Source: Bacteroides timonensis (lineage in GTDB: Bacteria; Bacteroidota; Bacteroidia; Bacteroidales; Bacteroidaceae). From it: a stretch of DNA of 64,000 bases. Numbering within the stretch: position 1 is the stretch's first letter; each line of letters starts with the position of its first letter. The stretch spans positions 36,192 through 100,191 of the forward strand of contig NZ_CBVI010000015.1 in assembly GCF_000513195.1 (NCBI RefSeq). Reading direction: 5' to 3'. Shown one piece after another: positions 6,713 to 16,112 of the stretch. The notes under the pieces were generated by a model that was given only the letters and a program-made list of their open reading frames with translations, had not been told where the DNA came from and did not search any database. The position numbers and the translations under genes were made by a program.

Positions 6713-8254
6713 ATGACTTCTACCAATAATAAGCGAATAGCGAAAAACACCATATATCTTTACATAAGAACAATTATAACATTATTGATATCACTGTATA
6801 CTTCACGAATTTTTTTAGAAGTTTTAGGAGTTATAGATTTAGGTATATATAATGTTGTAGGAGGTATTGTAGTTATGCTATCATTTTTAAATACAATGAT
6901 GGCAGCTGGTACACAACGTTTCTTATCCTATGAGTTAGGAGGGAATAATGATCCCAAACAATTGAAAAAGCTATTTTCGATACTTTTTTTTATCCATGTT
7001 TTGGTCGCCATAGTTTTGTTCATTCTGGCTGAAACAATAGGATTATGGCTTTTCTATAATAAACTTATTATTCCACAAGAAAGACTTACTGCTGCAATGT
7101 GGGTATTTCAATTTTCTGTTTTATCTGCTATAGTCACAATAACTCAAGTCCCTTATAATGCCTCTATAATTGCCCATGAGAAGATGAATGTCTTTGCTTA
7201 TATTACAATAGTCCAAACTTTTGCAAAACTACTTGTTGTATATGCAATAATGTTGATAGATTATGATAAACTAAAGCTTATTGCTATTCTTAATTTCTCA
7301 ATCATACTCACTACAACATTTGTTTATCGCTCATATTGTGAAAGAAAATTCCAAGAGTGCATATTGAAATTTCATTGGGATACATCATTGTTTAAATCAT
7401 TAATCAGCTATTCAAGTTGGAATTTGTTCGGTGCTTTTTCAAATGTTGTAGCCGATCAAGGAATCAATGTATTATCTAACTTATTCTTTGGACCAACGGT
7501 AAATGCTTCTCGTGCCATATCGTTTCAGATTAAATCTGCACTAACTTCATTTGTTTCTAATTTTCAAACAGCAGTCAATCCTCAAATAATAAAGTCATAT
7601 GCAAGTAAAGATTACGAATACATGAAAACACTTATTATGGGAACGGCGAAATACTCATTTTTATTACTATTATTCTTTGCTTTTCCTATAATATTAGAAA
7701 CAAAATATATATTAAAATTATGGTTAGGTACTATACCTGAATATTCTGTTACCTTTTGCAAATTAATATTAATTAGCGCCTGCATAGATTGCCTATCTGG
7801 TCCTTTGGTAACAGCAGTACAAGCAACCGGCAGAATAAAAATTTATCAAATAACTGTTGGAGTAGTACTAATGCTAACATTTCCTATTTCCTATGTAATA
7901 TTGTTATTAATACAAGTTCCCGAAAGTCCTTTTTATGTAAGCATATTTATTTCATTTTTATTGATAGTAATAAGAATCGTATTATTAGAAAGAGTCATAA
8001 GACTATCATTACTTACATGCTATAAGCAAATTGGCAGCCGTTTGTTACTTGTATTGATTCCACCTTTACTATGTTCAATGGCTGTTTTTCTTCTGATAGA
8101 TGAAGGTTTTAATCGTTTTTTGGTAAATATATTCGTTTCAGCAATTAGCATACTGCCCTCAGCGTATTTCATCGGATTAACTAAAATTGAGAGAAAATGT
8201 ATCAAAGATTATGTGGTTAAGAAACTGGTTAATAAAAAGAAAACAAAAGTATAA
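6713..8254 (+). CDS. Wzx-type polysaccharide flippase
   Basis: A 513-residue integral membrane protein with about 12-14 hydrophobic segments across its length and a basic end (KKLVNKKKTKV). The opening (NTIYLYIRTIITLLISLYTSRIFLEVLG...GIYNVVGGIV) is characteristic of the MATE/MOP-superfamily lipopolysaccharide biosynthesis flippases. The predicted role is to flip undecaprenyl-linked repeat units across the inner membrane. The gene is AT-rich, as are the following ones. Its end overlaps the acetyltransferase gene. The cluster also encodes Wzy, consistent with a Wzx/Wzy-dependent pathway. Confidence 0.88.
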   Translation: MTSTNNKRIAKNTIYLYIRTIITLLISLYTSRIFLEVLGVIDLGIYNVVGGIVVMLSFLNTMMAAGTQRFLSYELGGNNDPKQLKKLFSILFFIHVLVAIVLFILAETIGLWLFYNKLIIPQERLTAAMWVFQFSVLSAIVTITQVPYNASIIAHEKMNVFAYITIVQTFAKLLVVYAIMLIDYDKLKLIAILNFSIILTTTFVYRSYCERKFQECILKFHWDTSLFKSLISYSSWNLFGAFSNVVADQGINVLSNLFFGPTVNASRAISFQIKSALTSFVSNFQTAVNPQIIKSYASKDYEYMKTLIMGTAKYSFLLLLFFAFPIILETKYILKLWLGTIPEYSVTFCKLILISACIDCLSGPLVTAVQATGRIKIYQITVGVVLMLTFPISYVILLLIQVPESPFYVSIFISFLLIVIRIVLLERVIRLSLLTCYKQIGSRLLLVLIPPLLCSMAVFLLIDEGFNRFLVNIFVSAISILPSAYFIGLTKIERKCIKDYVVKKLVNKKKTKV

Positions 8255-8768
8255 TGATTTATGCTTTATCAAACAATTAAAAGATAAAAATATATATCTA
8301 ATTTATCCATTTGTTATCTCAAAACGAGAAAATTTAGTAATATCAGATAATGTTTATATCGGACCAAACGCATGGATAATACTTAGAGCAAATGGAAAAC
8401 TACGTATTGATGAAGGGTGCATTATTGGACCAAGATTAAAATGCCTTGTTGCCAATCACAATTATGAAGATAATATGTTACCGTATTCCTCAGAATATAT
8501 AGTTAAAGATATATGGATAGAAAAAAATGTATGGATTGGAACTGATGTGACAATTTTACCTGGAGTCCATATAGGTGAGGGCGCAATTATTGGTGCTTGC
8601 GCTGTTGTTACAAATAATATTCCCCCTTGCGCTATAGCCGCCGGAAATCCTTGTCAAGTAATCAAATATCGAGACAAACAAAAATACTTAGAGTGTAAGG
8701 ATAGTGGGAAAATATATATGAAAACAAAAAACAGTGGTCATTCCTATAAACATATTATCAAATATTAG
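8211..8768 (+). CDS. Hexapeptide-repeat (LbH) sugar O-acetyltransferase
   Basis: A 185-residue left-handed beta-helix acyltransferase of the WbbJ/maltose-acetyltransferase type. It shows repeated hexapeptide turns (IGPNAWI, IDEGCIIGP, IEKNVWIG, ILPGVHIGEGAIIGACAVV) and closes with IPPCAIAAGNP, typical of the CoA-binding end. The catalytic histidine is probably in VANHNYED. I chose ATG 8211; the frame extends up to a TTG at 8187. It overlaps the flippase by 44 bp, implying coupled expression. It probably acetylates a repeat-unit sugar; the target is not deducible. Confidence 0.85.
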   Translation: MWLRNWLIKRKQKYNDLCFIKQLKDKNIYLIYPFVISKRENLVISDNVYIGPNAWIILRANGKLRIDEGCIIGPRLKCLVANHNYEDNMLPYSSEYIVKDIWIEKNVWIGTDVTILPGVHIGEGAIIGACAVVTNNIPPCAIAAGNPCQVIKYRDKQKYLECKDSGKIYMKTKNSGHSYKHIIKY

Positions 8769-8770
8769 AT

Positions 8771-9901
8771 ATGAAAAATATCCTTGTAACGGCATACACT
8801 TCTTTTAATGTAGGTGATGATTTATTTCTCAAAATTTTATTTGAAAGATACCCTGATCATCAATTTATATTATTCACTTCTGAAACTCGATACATTTCAC
8901 ATTTGAAGCAATATAAAAATGTAAAAGTAGAATATTTTTCCAAATATGAAAATCTTTTTTTTAGAATTGCTAAAAAAGAAATTTCAGCACAATGTAAGTT
9001 ATTGGCATTTATTTATAAAATATTAATTAAACGGAAATATGGAAATAAATGTGATGCATACTTAGAAATAGGTGGATCTATTTTCATACAAAAGAATAAA
9101 AAGTTGTCCTTTAAAGAGTATAAAAACAAATATATAGTTTCTATATTTAAACATAAACCATTATTTATTATTGGTGCTAATTGGGGACCATACAAAACAC
9201 AAGAATTTAAAGATTTCTACACAAATTGGTTTAACAACTTTACAGATATTTGTTTTAGAGACAAAACATCATACAATCTCTTTTCAAATCTACTCAACGT
9301 ACGGAACGAATGCGATATTGTATTTCAATTAAATCTGCCTAAAGTACAAAAGGAAAGGGAAAGCATAGGATTCTCCGTCATTAACTTAACAGGAAGGAAT
9401 GACTTGTCCAAATATGAACCGATTTATATTAAAACTATCAGTTCTTTGATTTCCACATCACTTTTTCGAGGTAAGAGTGTGTATTTGATTTCATTCTGCC
9501 GTTCTGAAGGGGATGAATTAATGATAGAAAAAATTAAATCTTGTTTGTCTAATTATGATAAGAGTAGAATAAGCACCTTACTATACAAGGGTGATTTAGA
9601 ATCATTTTTAATTGAATACACTCGTATAGAATCAATTGTTGCAACTCGTTTTCACGCAATGATTTTAAGCTTAATTTCGAAACAAAAACTATTCCCTTTG
9701 ATCTATAGTCAAAAGATGTTTAATGTAATTCAAGATATACAATTTAAGGGATACTATTGCCAGATTAAAGAACTTAGTCAAAATTCATCAGATGATATAT
9801 TTAACCAAATAGAAGAAAACAAAGTCTTTTTATTAAACAATGAAAAAAAATCTGCAGAAAAACAATTTTTAAACTTAGATAAGTTTCTAAATCATGGCTG
9901 A
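8771..9901 (+). CDS. Polysaccharide pyruvyl transferase family protein
   Basis: The 376-residue product begins MKNILVTAYTSFNVGDDLFLKILFERYP, the usual opening of the PS_pyruv_trans family (CsaB/WcaK-like). Other family features are YLEIGGSIF, FIIGANWGPY, ICFRDKTSYNLF and, near the end, VATRFHAMILSLI with the conserved R-x-H. Members transfer pyruvate from PEP to form ketals on sugars, giving anionic capsules. It follows the acetyltransferase by 2 bp and overlaps the next glycosyltransferase by 8 bp. Confidence 0.85.
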   Translation: MKNILVTAYTSFNVGDDLFLKILFERYPDHQFILFTSETRYISHLKQYKNVKVEYFSKYENLFFRIAKKEISAQCKLLAFIYKILIKRKYGNKCDAYLEIGGSIFIQKNKKLSFKEYKNKYIVSIFKHKPLFIIGANWGPYKTQEFKDFYTNWFNNFTDICFRDKTSYNLFSNLLNVRNECDIVFQLNLPKVQKERESIGFSVINLTGRNDLSKYEPIYIKTISSLISTSLFRGKSVYLISFCRSEGDELMIEKIKSCLSNYDKSRISTLLYKGDLESFLIEYTRIESIVATRFHAMILSLISKQKLFPLIYSQKMFNVIQDIQFKGYYCQIKELSQNSSDDIFNQIEENKVFLLNNEKKSAEKQFLNLDKFLNHG

Positions 9902-10868
9902 TAATAACATACAAATATCAATAGTAGTACCTGTATATAATAAGGCGAAGTACCTGTCTAAATGTATTGATAGTATAATCAATCAAGTCTGCAAATACTT
10001 TGAGATAGTCCTTGTTGATGATGGTAGTACGGACAATTCAGGTAAAATTTGCGATGCATATTCAGATAAACATCCGAATATCAAGGTTTTTCATAAAGAA
10101 AATAACGGGGTAAGTGCAGCAAGAAACTATGGAATTGAAAGAGCGACCTATGATTACATAGCCTTTCTAGATTCAGATGATTATTGGGATCAAGGTTTCC
10201 TGTCAGAAATAGTGATGCTCATCTCTAAGTATCCAGATTGCGGTATGTTCTCTACTGGTTTTTATTATGTACGTAAAGATAAAACCATAAGTAACGATAA
10301 CACCCTGATCGGTGATTGTATAGTTGACAACTATTTTAAATATTCACTGGAACACACATTTGTCAACTCTTCAAACGTTGCTATAAAAAGGGAGATTCTC
10401 AAACAAATCGGCATGTTTCCAGTAGGAATGATAGATGCTGAAGATCTTTATACTTGGGCAAAAGTTGCATCAGTTTGTAAGTGTGCATATAGTAATAAAA
10501 AACTATCTTATTACAATTTAGTTTCAGAGGGTTGGCGTATGCGCAAAAACAGAAAGGATATTGACGGATATTCATTCACACAACTTATAGATAAAGACCC
10601 TTACAAGAAAAAATATCTATCATTGCTTGCATATAGAAAATCCATTTATTATTTAATAAATGGATTTAGGAGTGAAGCCGACAAACAAATAGCCCCTTTC
10701 CTAAAAGGAAACATATTTAATTCTAATATGATTAGATATCGCATATTTAGGCTATTCCCTCAAAGATATATCTATACCGTTGTTCAAATAGATGTCTCCA
10801 TTACTAGACGTATTAAGAGATTAAAAGATCTATTCACCCACCCAGAAAAAAATAATTATGGTACCTAA
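9894..10868 (+). CDS. Glycosyltransferase family 2
   Basis: A 324-residue GT-A fold transferase. ISIVVPVYNKAKYLSKCIDSI opens the nucleotide-binding domain, LVDDGSTDNSG carries the DD motif, NNGVSAARNYGIE follows, and FLDSDDYW contains the metal-binding DxD. The C-terminal part is basic and membrane-associated in character (IFRLFPQRYIYTVV). It adds one sugar of the repeat unit; donor and acceptor are unknown. It overlaps the nonulosonate synthase gene by 11 bp. Confidence 0.9.
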   Translation: MADNNIQISIVVPVYNKAKYLSKCIDSIINQVCKYFEIVLVDDGSTDNSGKICDAYSDKHPNIKVFHKENNGVSAARNYGIERATYDYIAFLDSDDYWDQGFLSEIVMLISKYPDCGMFSTGFYYVRKDKTISNDNTLIGDCIVDNYFKYSLEHTFVNSSNVAIKREILKQIGMFPVGMIDAEDLYTWAKVASVCKCAYSNKKLSYYNLVSEGWRMRKNRKDIDGYSFTQLIDKDPYKKKYLSLLAYRKSIYYLINGFRSEADKQIAPFLKGNIFNSNMIRYRIFRLFPQRYIYTVVQIDVSITRRIKRLKDLFTHPEKNNYGT

Positions 10869-11727
10869 AATTATTGCTGAGATTGGCTGTAATCACAAGG
10901 GTGATATGGCAATCGCAAAAGAATTGATAATGACTGCTGCTACCTATTGCAAAATTGACGTGGTCAAGTTCCAGAAACGTTGTAACAAAGAATTACTAAC
11001 TCCTAAAGAATATAACACCCCGCATCCCCATCCCGAGAATTCATACGGAGTAACATACGGTGAACATCGGGAATTCCTAGAGTTTACACTTGATCAACAT
11101 CGTCAATTACAGGAATGGTGTAATGAATTTGGAGTGGAGTATTCCACTTCTGTATGGGATTTGACTTCGGCAAAGGAGATAACATCCCTTAATCCGAAGC
11201 TTATTAAAATCCCATCTGCATGTAACCTTAACAAACCGTTATTACAATATCTATGTGATAATTTTGGTGGTGAGATGCACCTTTCCTTCGGGATGACAAC
11301 AAAGGAAGAGGAAGAAGATATTGTAAAACTCTTCGAAAACAATGGAAGGGCCAAAGACGTGGTTCTTTATAACTGTACAAGTGGTTATCCTGTGCCATTC
11401 GACGATATTTGTCTTCTTGAGTTGACACGCATGCGCAAAGAATACGCAGACAGAGTGAAAGCCATAGGCTTTTCCGGTCATCATCTCGGTATAGCTGTAG
11501 ATAGTGCCGCAGTTGCCCTTGGCGCAGAATGGATAGAACGTCACTATACACTGGACCGCACTTGGAAAGGCACAGACCATGCTGCCAGTCTTGAACCTGA
11601 CGGTGTTCGTAAGCTTGCACGAGATTGCCGTGCTGTGGCCAAATCTTTGACGTATAAACAAAAAGATGTGCTTGACATCGAGATGGTACAGCGTAATAAG
11701 TTGAAGAAAAATCAAATAAAGTGGTGA
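10858..11727 (+). CDS. Nonulosonate (Neu5Ac/Kdn-type) synthase, NeuB family without SAF domain
   Basis: The 289-residue protein matches the NeuB TIM-barrel: PKIIAEIGCNHKGD at the start, VDVVKFQKR-type segment, KIPSACNLN, LSFGMTT, LYNCTSGYPVP, IGFSGHHLG and EWIERHYTLDRTWKGTDHAASL. It condenses PEP with a mannosamine or mannose derivative. It ends at about the barrel terminus and lacks the roughly 60-residue antifreeze-like SAF domain of typical NeuB. The lack of SAF and the presence of a phosphatase fused to the next gene suggest a phosphorylated substrate such as Man-6-P (Kdn-9-P synthase) or ManNAc-6-P, which is inference. The stop overlaps the next ATG. Confidence 0.85.
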   Translation: MVPKIIAEIGCNHKGDMAIAKELIMTAATYCKIDVVKFQKRCNKELLTPKEYNTPHPHPENSYGVTYGEHREFLEFTLDQHRQLQEWCNEFGVEYSTSVWDLTSAKEITSLNPKLIKIPSACNLNKPLLQYLCDNFGGEMHLSFGMTTKEEEEDIVKLFENNGRAKDVVLYNCTSGYPVPFDDICLLELTRMRKEYADRVKAIGFSGHHLGIAVDSAAVALGAEWIERHYTLDRTWKGTDHAASLEPDGVRKLARDCRAVAKSLTYKQKDVLDIEMVQRNKLKKNQIKW

Positions 11728-12899
11728 TGAAAACAATCGCATTTATACCTGTTAGAGGAGGAAGTAAATCTATTCCTCTCAAAAACATCAAATTACTTTG
11801 TGGTAAACCACTTGTTTGCTGGAGCATTGAGGCTTTGGAAAATTGTCCAAAGGTGGACGAGATTGTCATCGCAACAGACTCTGATGAAATTTGGAGTACA
11901 GTAGAGTCGTACAACTATAAAAAAGTTACACTCTATCGCCGTTCTGCAGAGAACGCTTGTGATACGGCAAGTACTGAAAGCGTCATATTAGAGTATATTT
12001 ACAATGTTAAGATGGAAAACGATACTATTTTTATGCTAGTACAAGCCACTTCTCCCTTAACCGGGGCCACACATTTTACGGAAGCATTGAGAATATATTC
12101 TAAAAACAAGTATGACAGTATTATCACTTGTGTACGCAATTATCGTTTCTTTTGGAACGAAGACGGAACATCTATAAACTATGATTATATGAACCGTCCT
12201 CGTAGACAGAACTTCAAAGGAATATTGATGGAAAATGGAGCATTCTATATCAATACAGTTAAAAACATTCTTAATAATGGCAACCGATTGAGCGGCAATA
12301 TAGGAATTTACGAAATGCCTGAATACACTGCAACGGAAATTGACGAACCTGATGATTGGATTATTCTTGAAAACATGATGCGAAGACATGTCCTCTCCCA
12401 TCAATTGCCTACCTCCAAACCGCAGATAAAACTTTTTCTCTCTGATATTGATGGTGTTCTTACAGATGGAGGGATGTATTATAGTGAAAGTAGCGATGAA
12501 CTAAAGAAGTTCAATACACGTGATGGAATGGGATTTCAACTACTTCGCGAAAAAGGTATAAAAACAGGGATCATTACATCTGAAGATACTATTATCGTAA
12601 AAAACAGGGCTAAGAAACTAAAAATAGACTACCTATATCAAAGTAAAAGAAATGGAGGTAAATTAGCTGCTGCATTGGATATCTGCGAAAAAGAGAATAT
12701 TTCAATAAATGAAGTTGCTTATATTGGAGACGATATAAACTGTCTCGAACTTTTATCCGCCGTTGGGCTCTCAGCTTGCCCATTAGATGCAATGAAATCA
12801 GTCAAAGAAATAGATGGTATATATATCACCAAGGCAAAAGGAGGGGAAGGTTGTGTGAGAGAATTCATCGAAAATGTAATACTTGGTAATAATGATTGA
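11727..12899 (+). CDS. CMP-nonulosonate synthetase fused to a HAD phosphatase
   Basis: A 390-residue two-domain protein. Residues 1-225 are an acylneuraminate cytidylyltransferase: IPVRGGSKSIPLKN at 7-20 binds CTP, LVQATSPL at 104-111, and a MENGAFYI segment at 168-175. Residues 235-390 are a HAD domain like KDO-8-P phosphatase, with LSDIDGVLTDGGMYY at 238-252 (nucleophile D240, acid/base D242) and YIGDDINCLELL at 332-343. The fusion could dephosphorylate a nonulosonate-9-phosphate and activate it with CMP. The start at ATG 11727 shares a base with the upstream TGA; the frame also has GTG at 11721. Animal CMP-sialate synthetases have a similar two-domain layout. Confidence 0.88.
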   Translation: MKTIAFIPVRGGSKSIPLKNIKLLCGKPLVCWSIEALENCPKVDEIVIATDSDEIWSTVESYNYKKVTLYRRSAENACDTASTESVILEYIYNVKMENDTIFMLVQATSPLTGATHFTEALRIYSKNKYDSIITCVRNYRFFWNEDGTSINYDYMNRPRRQNFKGILMENGAFYINTVKNILNNGNRLSGNIGIYEMPEYTATEIDEPDDWIILENMMRRHVLSHQLPTSKPQIKLFLSDIDGVLTDGGMYYSESSDELKKFNTRDGMGFQLLREKGIKTGIITSEDTIIVKNRAKKLKIDYLYQSKRNGGKLAAALDICEKENISINEVAYIGDDINCLELLSAVGLSACPLDAMKSVKEIDGIYITKAKGGEGCVREFIENVILGNND

Positions 12900-14058
12900 A
12901 CGTTTAAAGTACGAGGAACTTTCGGAGTTCATACAAAAGAATAATATTAACTTTGTGGCCTCTGCAGTCACCCCGTGGCATGCAAGTGGAGTTGATGTAT
13001 CCATCAAGTCTCTTGAAGATAAAGGAGTCGTTATCAACGGGTTAGTCTTGATTGAGATTGCTTCATTAGATAGTATGCCGATAATAAACAACACTCATTT
13101 TCAGAATAAATTATGTAAATATTATTATCTAGACTACCCTCTTTTCACAACATCACATATAGTAAAAAATATATGTACAAATATTTATTCTGCACTAACG
13201 GTAGAGAAAAAAGCATGCTTAGATAATGCCATTTATATCTGTTCTCCATGGTCGATTAATATCAATGTGTACTCCGCAATTTGTCGGAAGATAAAAAATA
13301 AAAAGTTTCATTTCATGCTCTATGAAGAGGGATTAGCCACATATTTTCAATGTAACAAATTTTCATATTTTAAATTTTCAAAAAATCATAATAGGCCTAA
13401 TTATATTCTAAAAGAACTATTATCCTATGGAGTCAAAGCAATCAATAATTGGGTCTATACTATATTCACAAAAGGATTGTATTACTCCAATTACAACTTA
13501 TTTTACGAGGGTGACCAGTTGCGTCCCAACTCCGTTGCTATAGAGTATTACAAAAAAATCTTACATTCAAAAATTACAGATTTATATAATGAAGCGTATA
13601 ATATTGAGCCATTAAGGGAATCTGTAATTATCTGTACCCAAGCATATAAGCGTGATAAAATCTATAAAAATACAGATATATCGACCTTAAAGCAACTCAT
13701 CGACAGCCTAAATGCCAAAGGTTTTAAGGTGATACTGAAACCACACCCTTACGAAAAAGATGCAGCTACATATTATAGCCATTTGAATTGTGAAATATTC
13801 ACCAATAATAATATTTCGTTTGAGTACATTGTTACGTATTTAAAGGGAGACATAAAAGCATTAATTAGCTTCTCATCTACAGTATTAGTAACAGCAAAAC
13901 TATTCTATAATGTCAACGCGATAGCATTAACCAATATTGTAGAGATAGAGAACTACGGCCAATATATACAAGGGGAACTAATGTCATTTAGAGATACTTT
14001 CTCGTGGTTAGTACCATCACCTTCAAGTATTAAGGAGTTAATCAATATCATAAAATAA
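12892..14058 (+). CDS. Putative sialyl/Kdn-transferase (GT52/polysialyltransferase-like)
   Basis: A 388-residue protein with start at ATG 12892, overlapping the synthetase by 8 bp. It shows three motifs shared by bacterial sialyltransferases: the acidic-acidic-Gly motif in LYEEGLATY (E145-E146-G147), the HP motif in LKPHPYE (H285-P286) and an S-S/T motif in ISFSST (S328-S330). The rest is AT-rich and divergent. Position directly after a CMP-sugar synthetase supports a CMP-nonulosonate donor. Overall family membership is not certain without a profile search. Confidence 0.65.
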   Translation: MIERLKYEELSEFIQKNNINFVASAVTPWHASGVDVSIKSLEDKGVVINGLVLIEIASLDSMPIINNTHFQNKLCKYYYLDYPLFTTSHIVKNICTNIYSALTVEKKACLDNAIYICSPWSININVYSAICRKIKNKKFHFMLYEEGLATYFQCNKFSYFKFSKNHNRPNYILKELLSYGVKAINNWVYTIFTKGLYYSNYNLFYEGDQLRPNSVAIEYYKKILHSKITDLYNEAYNIEPLRESVIICTQAYKRDKIYKNTDISTLKQLIDSLNAKGFKVILKPHPYEKDAATYYSHLNCEIFTNNNISFEYIVTYLKGDIKALISFSSTVLVTAKLFYNVNAIALTNIVEIENYGQYIQGELMSFRDTFSWLVPSPSSIKELINIIK

Positions 14059-14131
14059 GGCTACATTCTAAAATATCCATATCTTAGGGATACAACAGAT
14101 AGCCAAATGATTTTTCATTAAATATAAAAAC

Positions 14132-15238
14132 ATGATAAAAAATATTACTTTTTTATTTCCAGGATATAGTAACAAACCTATTGGAGGATACAAGATTGTT
14201 TATGAATACACTAATAGGCTGATCGCAGATGGTTATGTGGTCAATATTGTTTTCCCAATACGGCTTTTATGGTATAGTTATGGTTTTTTGCATAAAACTA
14301 GGTTGATTATTCTTTTCTTGATATCCAAAGTTTATAAATGTTGTGGCATTGGTAAATGGTTTGATCTAGATAGTAGGGCAAAATTAAAATTAACTTGGAA
14401 CTTATCTGAACTGGAAGTTCCCATAAGCGATATATATATTGCCACTTCAATAGAAACAGCTATGGAGTTGGCCAAATTCAACAATATAAATAGCAACAAT
14501 AAATTTTATTTTATACAAGGATTTGAAAACTGGGGTAAGTTTAACGAGGATAAGGTTTTTCAAAGCTATCGTCTACCTATGAAAAAGATAGTTATTTCGG
14601 AAAATTTGCTCGATATTGTCAAAAGTGCTGGAGGTATAGCAGAGTTAATTCATAATGGTTTTGATAGTAATAAATTCTACATCTCACTACCAATTAAGGA
14701 GAAAAATAAACATAGTGTAACTATGCTATATCATACATCATTATTAAAAGGTTGTAAGGATGGAATAGATGCACTCAATATTGTCAAGAAGCAATTTCCC
14801 CAACTGAAAGCAATCTTCTTTGGTAAAGATTCACCAAGTGAGAATCTACCACCCTGGATAATATTTTACAAAAATCCATCTCCCCAAAAACTTAATGAGA
14901 TATATAATAACTCTGCGATATATATAGGTACTAGCCACTCGGAGGGAATGAGCTTAGTTATTGGTGAAGCTATGTTGTGCGGAGCTGCAATTGCATGTAC
15001 TGATATCGGAGGATATAAAACATTGGCTAAGAATATGGAAACGGCACTATTATCTCCCATTAAGGATCCGCAAAAACTCGCAGTTAATATAATAAAACTC
15101 ATAGAAGACGACGAATTGAGATTTAATTTGGCAACAAATGGAAATATTTATATGAAAAACTTCTCTTGGGATATAGCTTATAATAAAATGAAACATATTC
15201 TTTTATCAGATTCGTGCAATAATGGGGAAGGTAGATAA
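14132..15238 (+). CDS. Glycosyltransferase family 4
   Basis: The 368-residue GT-B protein has an N-terminal domain starting ITFLFPGYSNKPIGGYKIVYEY, a family trait of group-1 transferases. In the C-terminal domain VTMLYHTSLLKGCKDGIDAL, AIFFGKD and the donor-binding segment TSHSEGMSLVIGEAMLCGAAIACTDIGG are visible, including the E-x7-E spacing. It is separated from the preceding gene by 73 bp and overlaps the next by 17 bp. The sugar donor is unknown. Confidence 0.88.
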   Translation: MIKNITFLFPGYSNKPIGGYKIVYEYTNRLIADGYVVNIVFPIRLLWYSYGFLHKTRLIILFLISKVYKCCGIGKWFDLDSRAKLKLTWNLSELEVPISDIYIATSIETAMELAKFNNINSNNKFYFIQGFENWGKFNEDKVFQSYRLPMKKIVISENLLDIVKSAGGIAELIHNGFDSNKFYISLPIKEKNKHSVTMLYHTSLLKGCKDGIDALNIVKKQFPQLKAIFFGKDSPSENLPPWIIFYKNPSPQKLNEIYNNSAIYIGTSHSEGMSLVIGEAMLCGAAIACTDIGGYKTLAKNMETALLSPIKDPQKLAVNIIKLIEDDELRFNLATNGNIYMKNFSWDIAYNKMKHILLSDSCNNGEGR

Positions 15239-16112
15239 TAAGATAGGTATTGTCATCTTAAATTACAACACCTACGAAGATACAATAAGATTGGTTCGAG
15301 AGTTGCAAGATCAAACTATTGCAGCTCATCAAAAGGTTGTAATAGTTGATAATTGCTCTCCTAATGCCTCATTCAAAAATCTAAAACCGTTAGAGAATGA
15401 GTTTCCCAATGTAGTTGTTTTGCAAACAGATGAAAATTTAGGTTATGCCAAAGGCAATAACTTTGGTTTGAACTATTTAGAAGAAAATATTAAGCCTCAT
15501 TATATAGCAATTCTTAATAATGATATAATACTAAATGATAATTGCTTTGAAATATTAGTTAAACATTATACAGAACTCAACAATCCTGCCATCATAGCAC
15601 CTTTGATGAAAACTCCTGATGGGAAAATACGATTACCTAATCGTTTGAATAATTTTGCAGAAGATTGTTTGTCTATGTTCATCTGCCTAAATAAATTTTA
15701 TAAAGGCAATAAATATTCTGAAATTGTTGGTGAAGGTAATAGAGCCATGCAAGTAGACCTCATACCAGGTAGCTTTATGTTTTCCTCGGCAGATGTCTTC
15801 AAATCAATTGGATATTTTAATCCTGGAACATTTTTATATGGAGAAGAAGCTTTTATTGCTTATAAAGTAAAAGAAGCAAATTTAAATAATTATATTCTTT
15901 TAGACATTGACTATATTCATGCTCACAGGTCACCTACCATAAGTAATTCGTACAATACTGCTAGTAAGTACAAATTACTTTTTGATAGTATGCTACTTTA
16001 TACTAAGTTATATAGAAAACATACTATATTCAAATGTGTATGTTTTTATTTCATAAAGCCTTTTTGTTTACTAGAAAAATACATATATGATTTTTTTTGC
16101 AAGATTAAGTAA
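15222..16112 (+). CDS. Glycosyltransferase family 2 (rhamnosyltransferase-like)
   Basis: A 296-residue GT2 protein of the WbbL/rhamnosyltransferase subgroup: IGIVILNYNTYEDTIRLVREL, VIVDNCSPN, DENLGYAKGNNFGLNY, AILNNDIIL and LIPGSFMF, followed by FLYGEEAF. Many members use dTDP-L-rhamnose, which would link it to rfbC in this cluster, but the donor is inferred. A hydrophobic basic C-terminus suggests membrane association. It overlaps the polymerase gene by 26 bp. Confidence 0.88.
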   Translation: MGKVDNKIGIVILNYNTYEDTIRLVRELQDQTIAAHQKVVIVDNCSPNASFKNLKPLENEFPNVVVLQTDENLGYAKGNNFGLNYLEENIKPHYIAILNNDIILNDNCFEILVKHYTELNNPAIIAPLMKTPDGKIRLPNRLNNFAEDCLSMFICLNKFYKGNKYSEIVGEGNRAMQVDLIPGSFMFSSADVFKSIGYFNPGTFLYGEEAFIAYKVKEANLNNYILLDIDYIHAHRSPTISNSYNTASKYKLLFDSMLLYTKLYRKHTIFKCVCFYFIKPFCLLEKYIYDFFCKIK

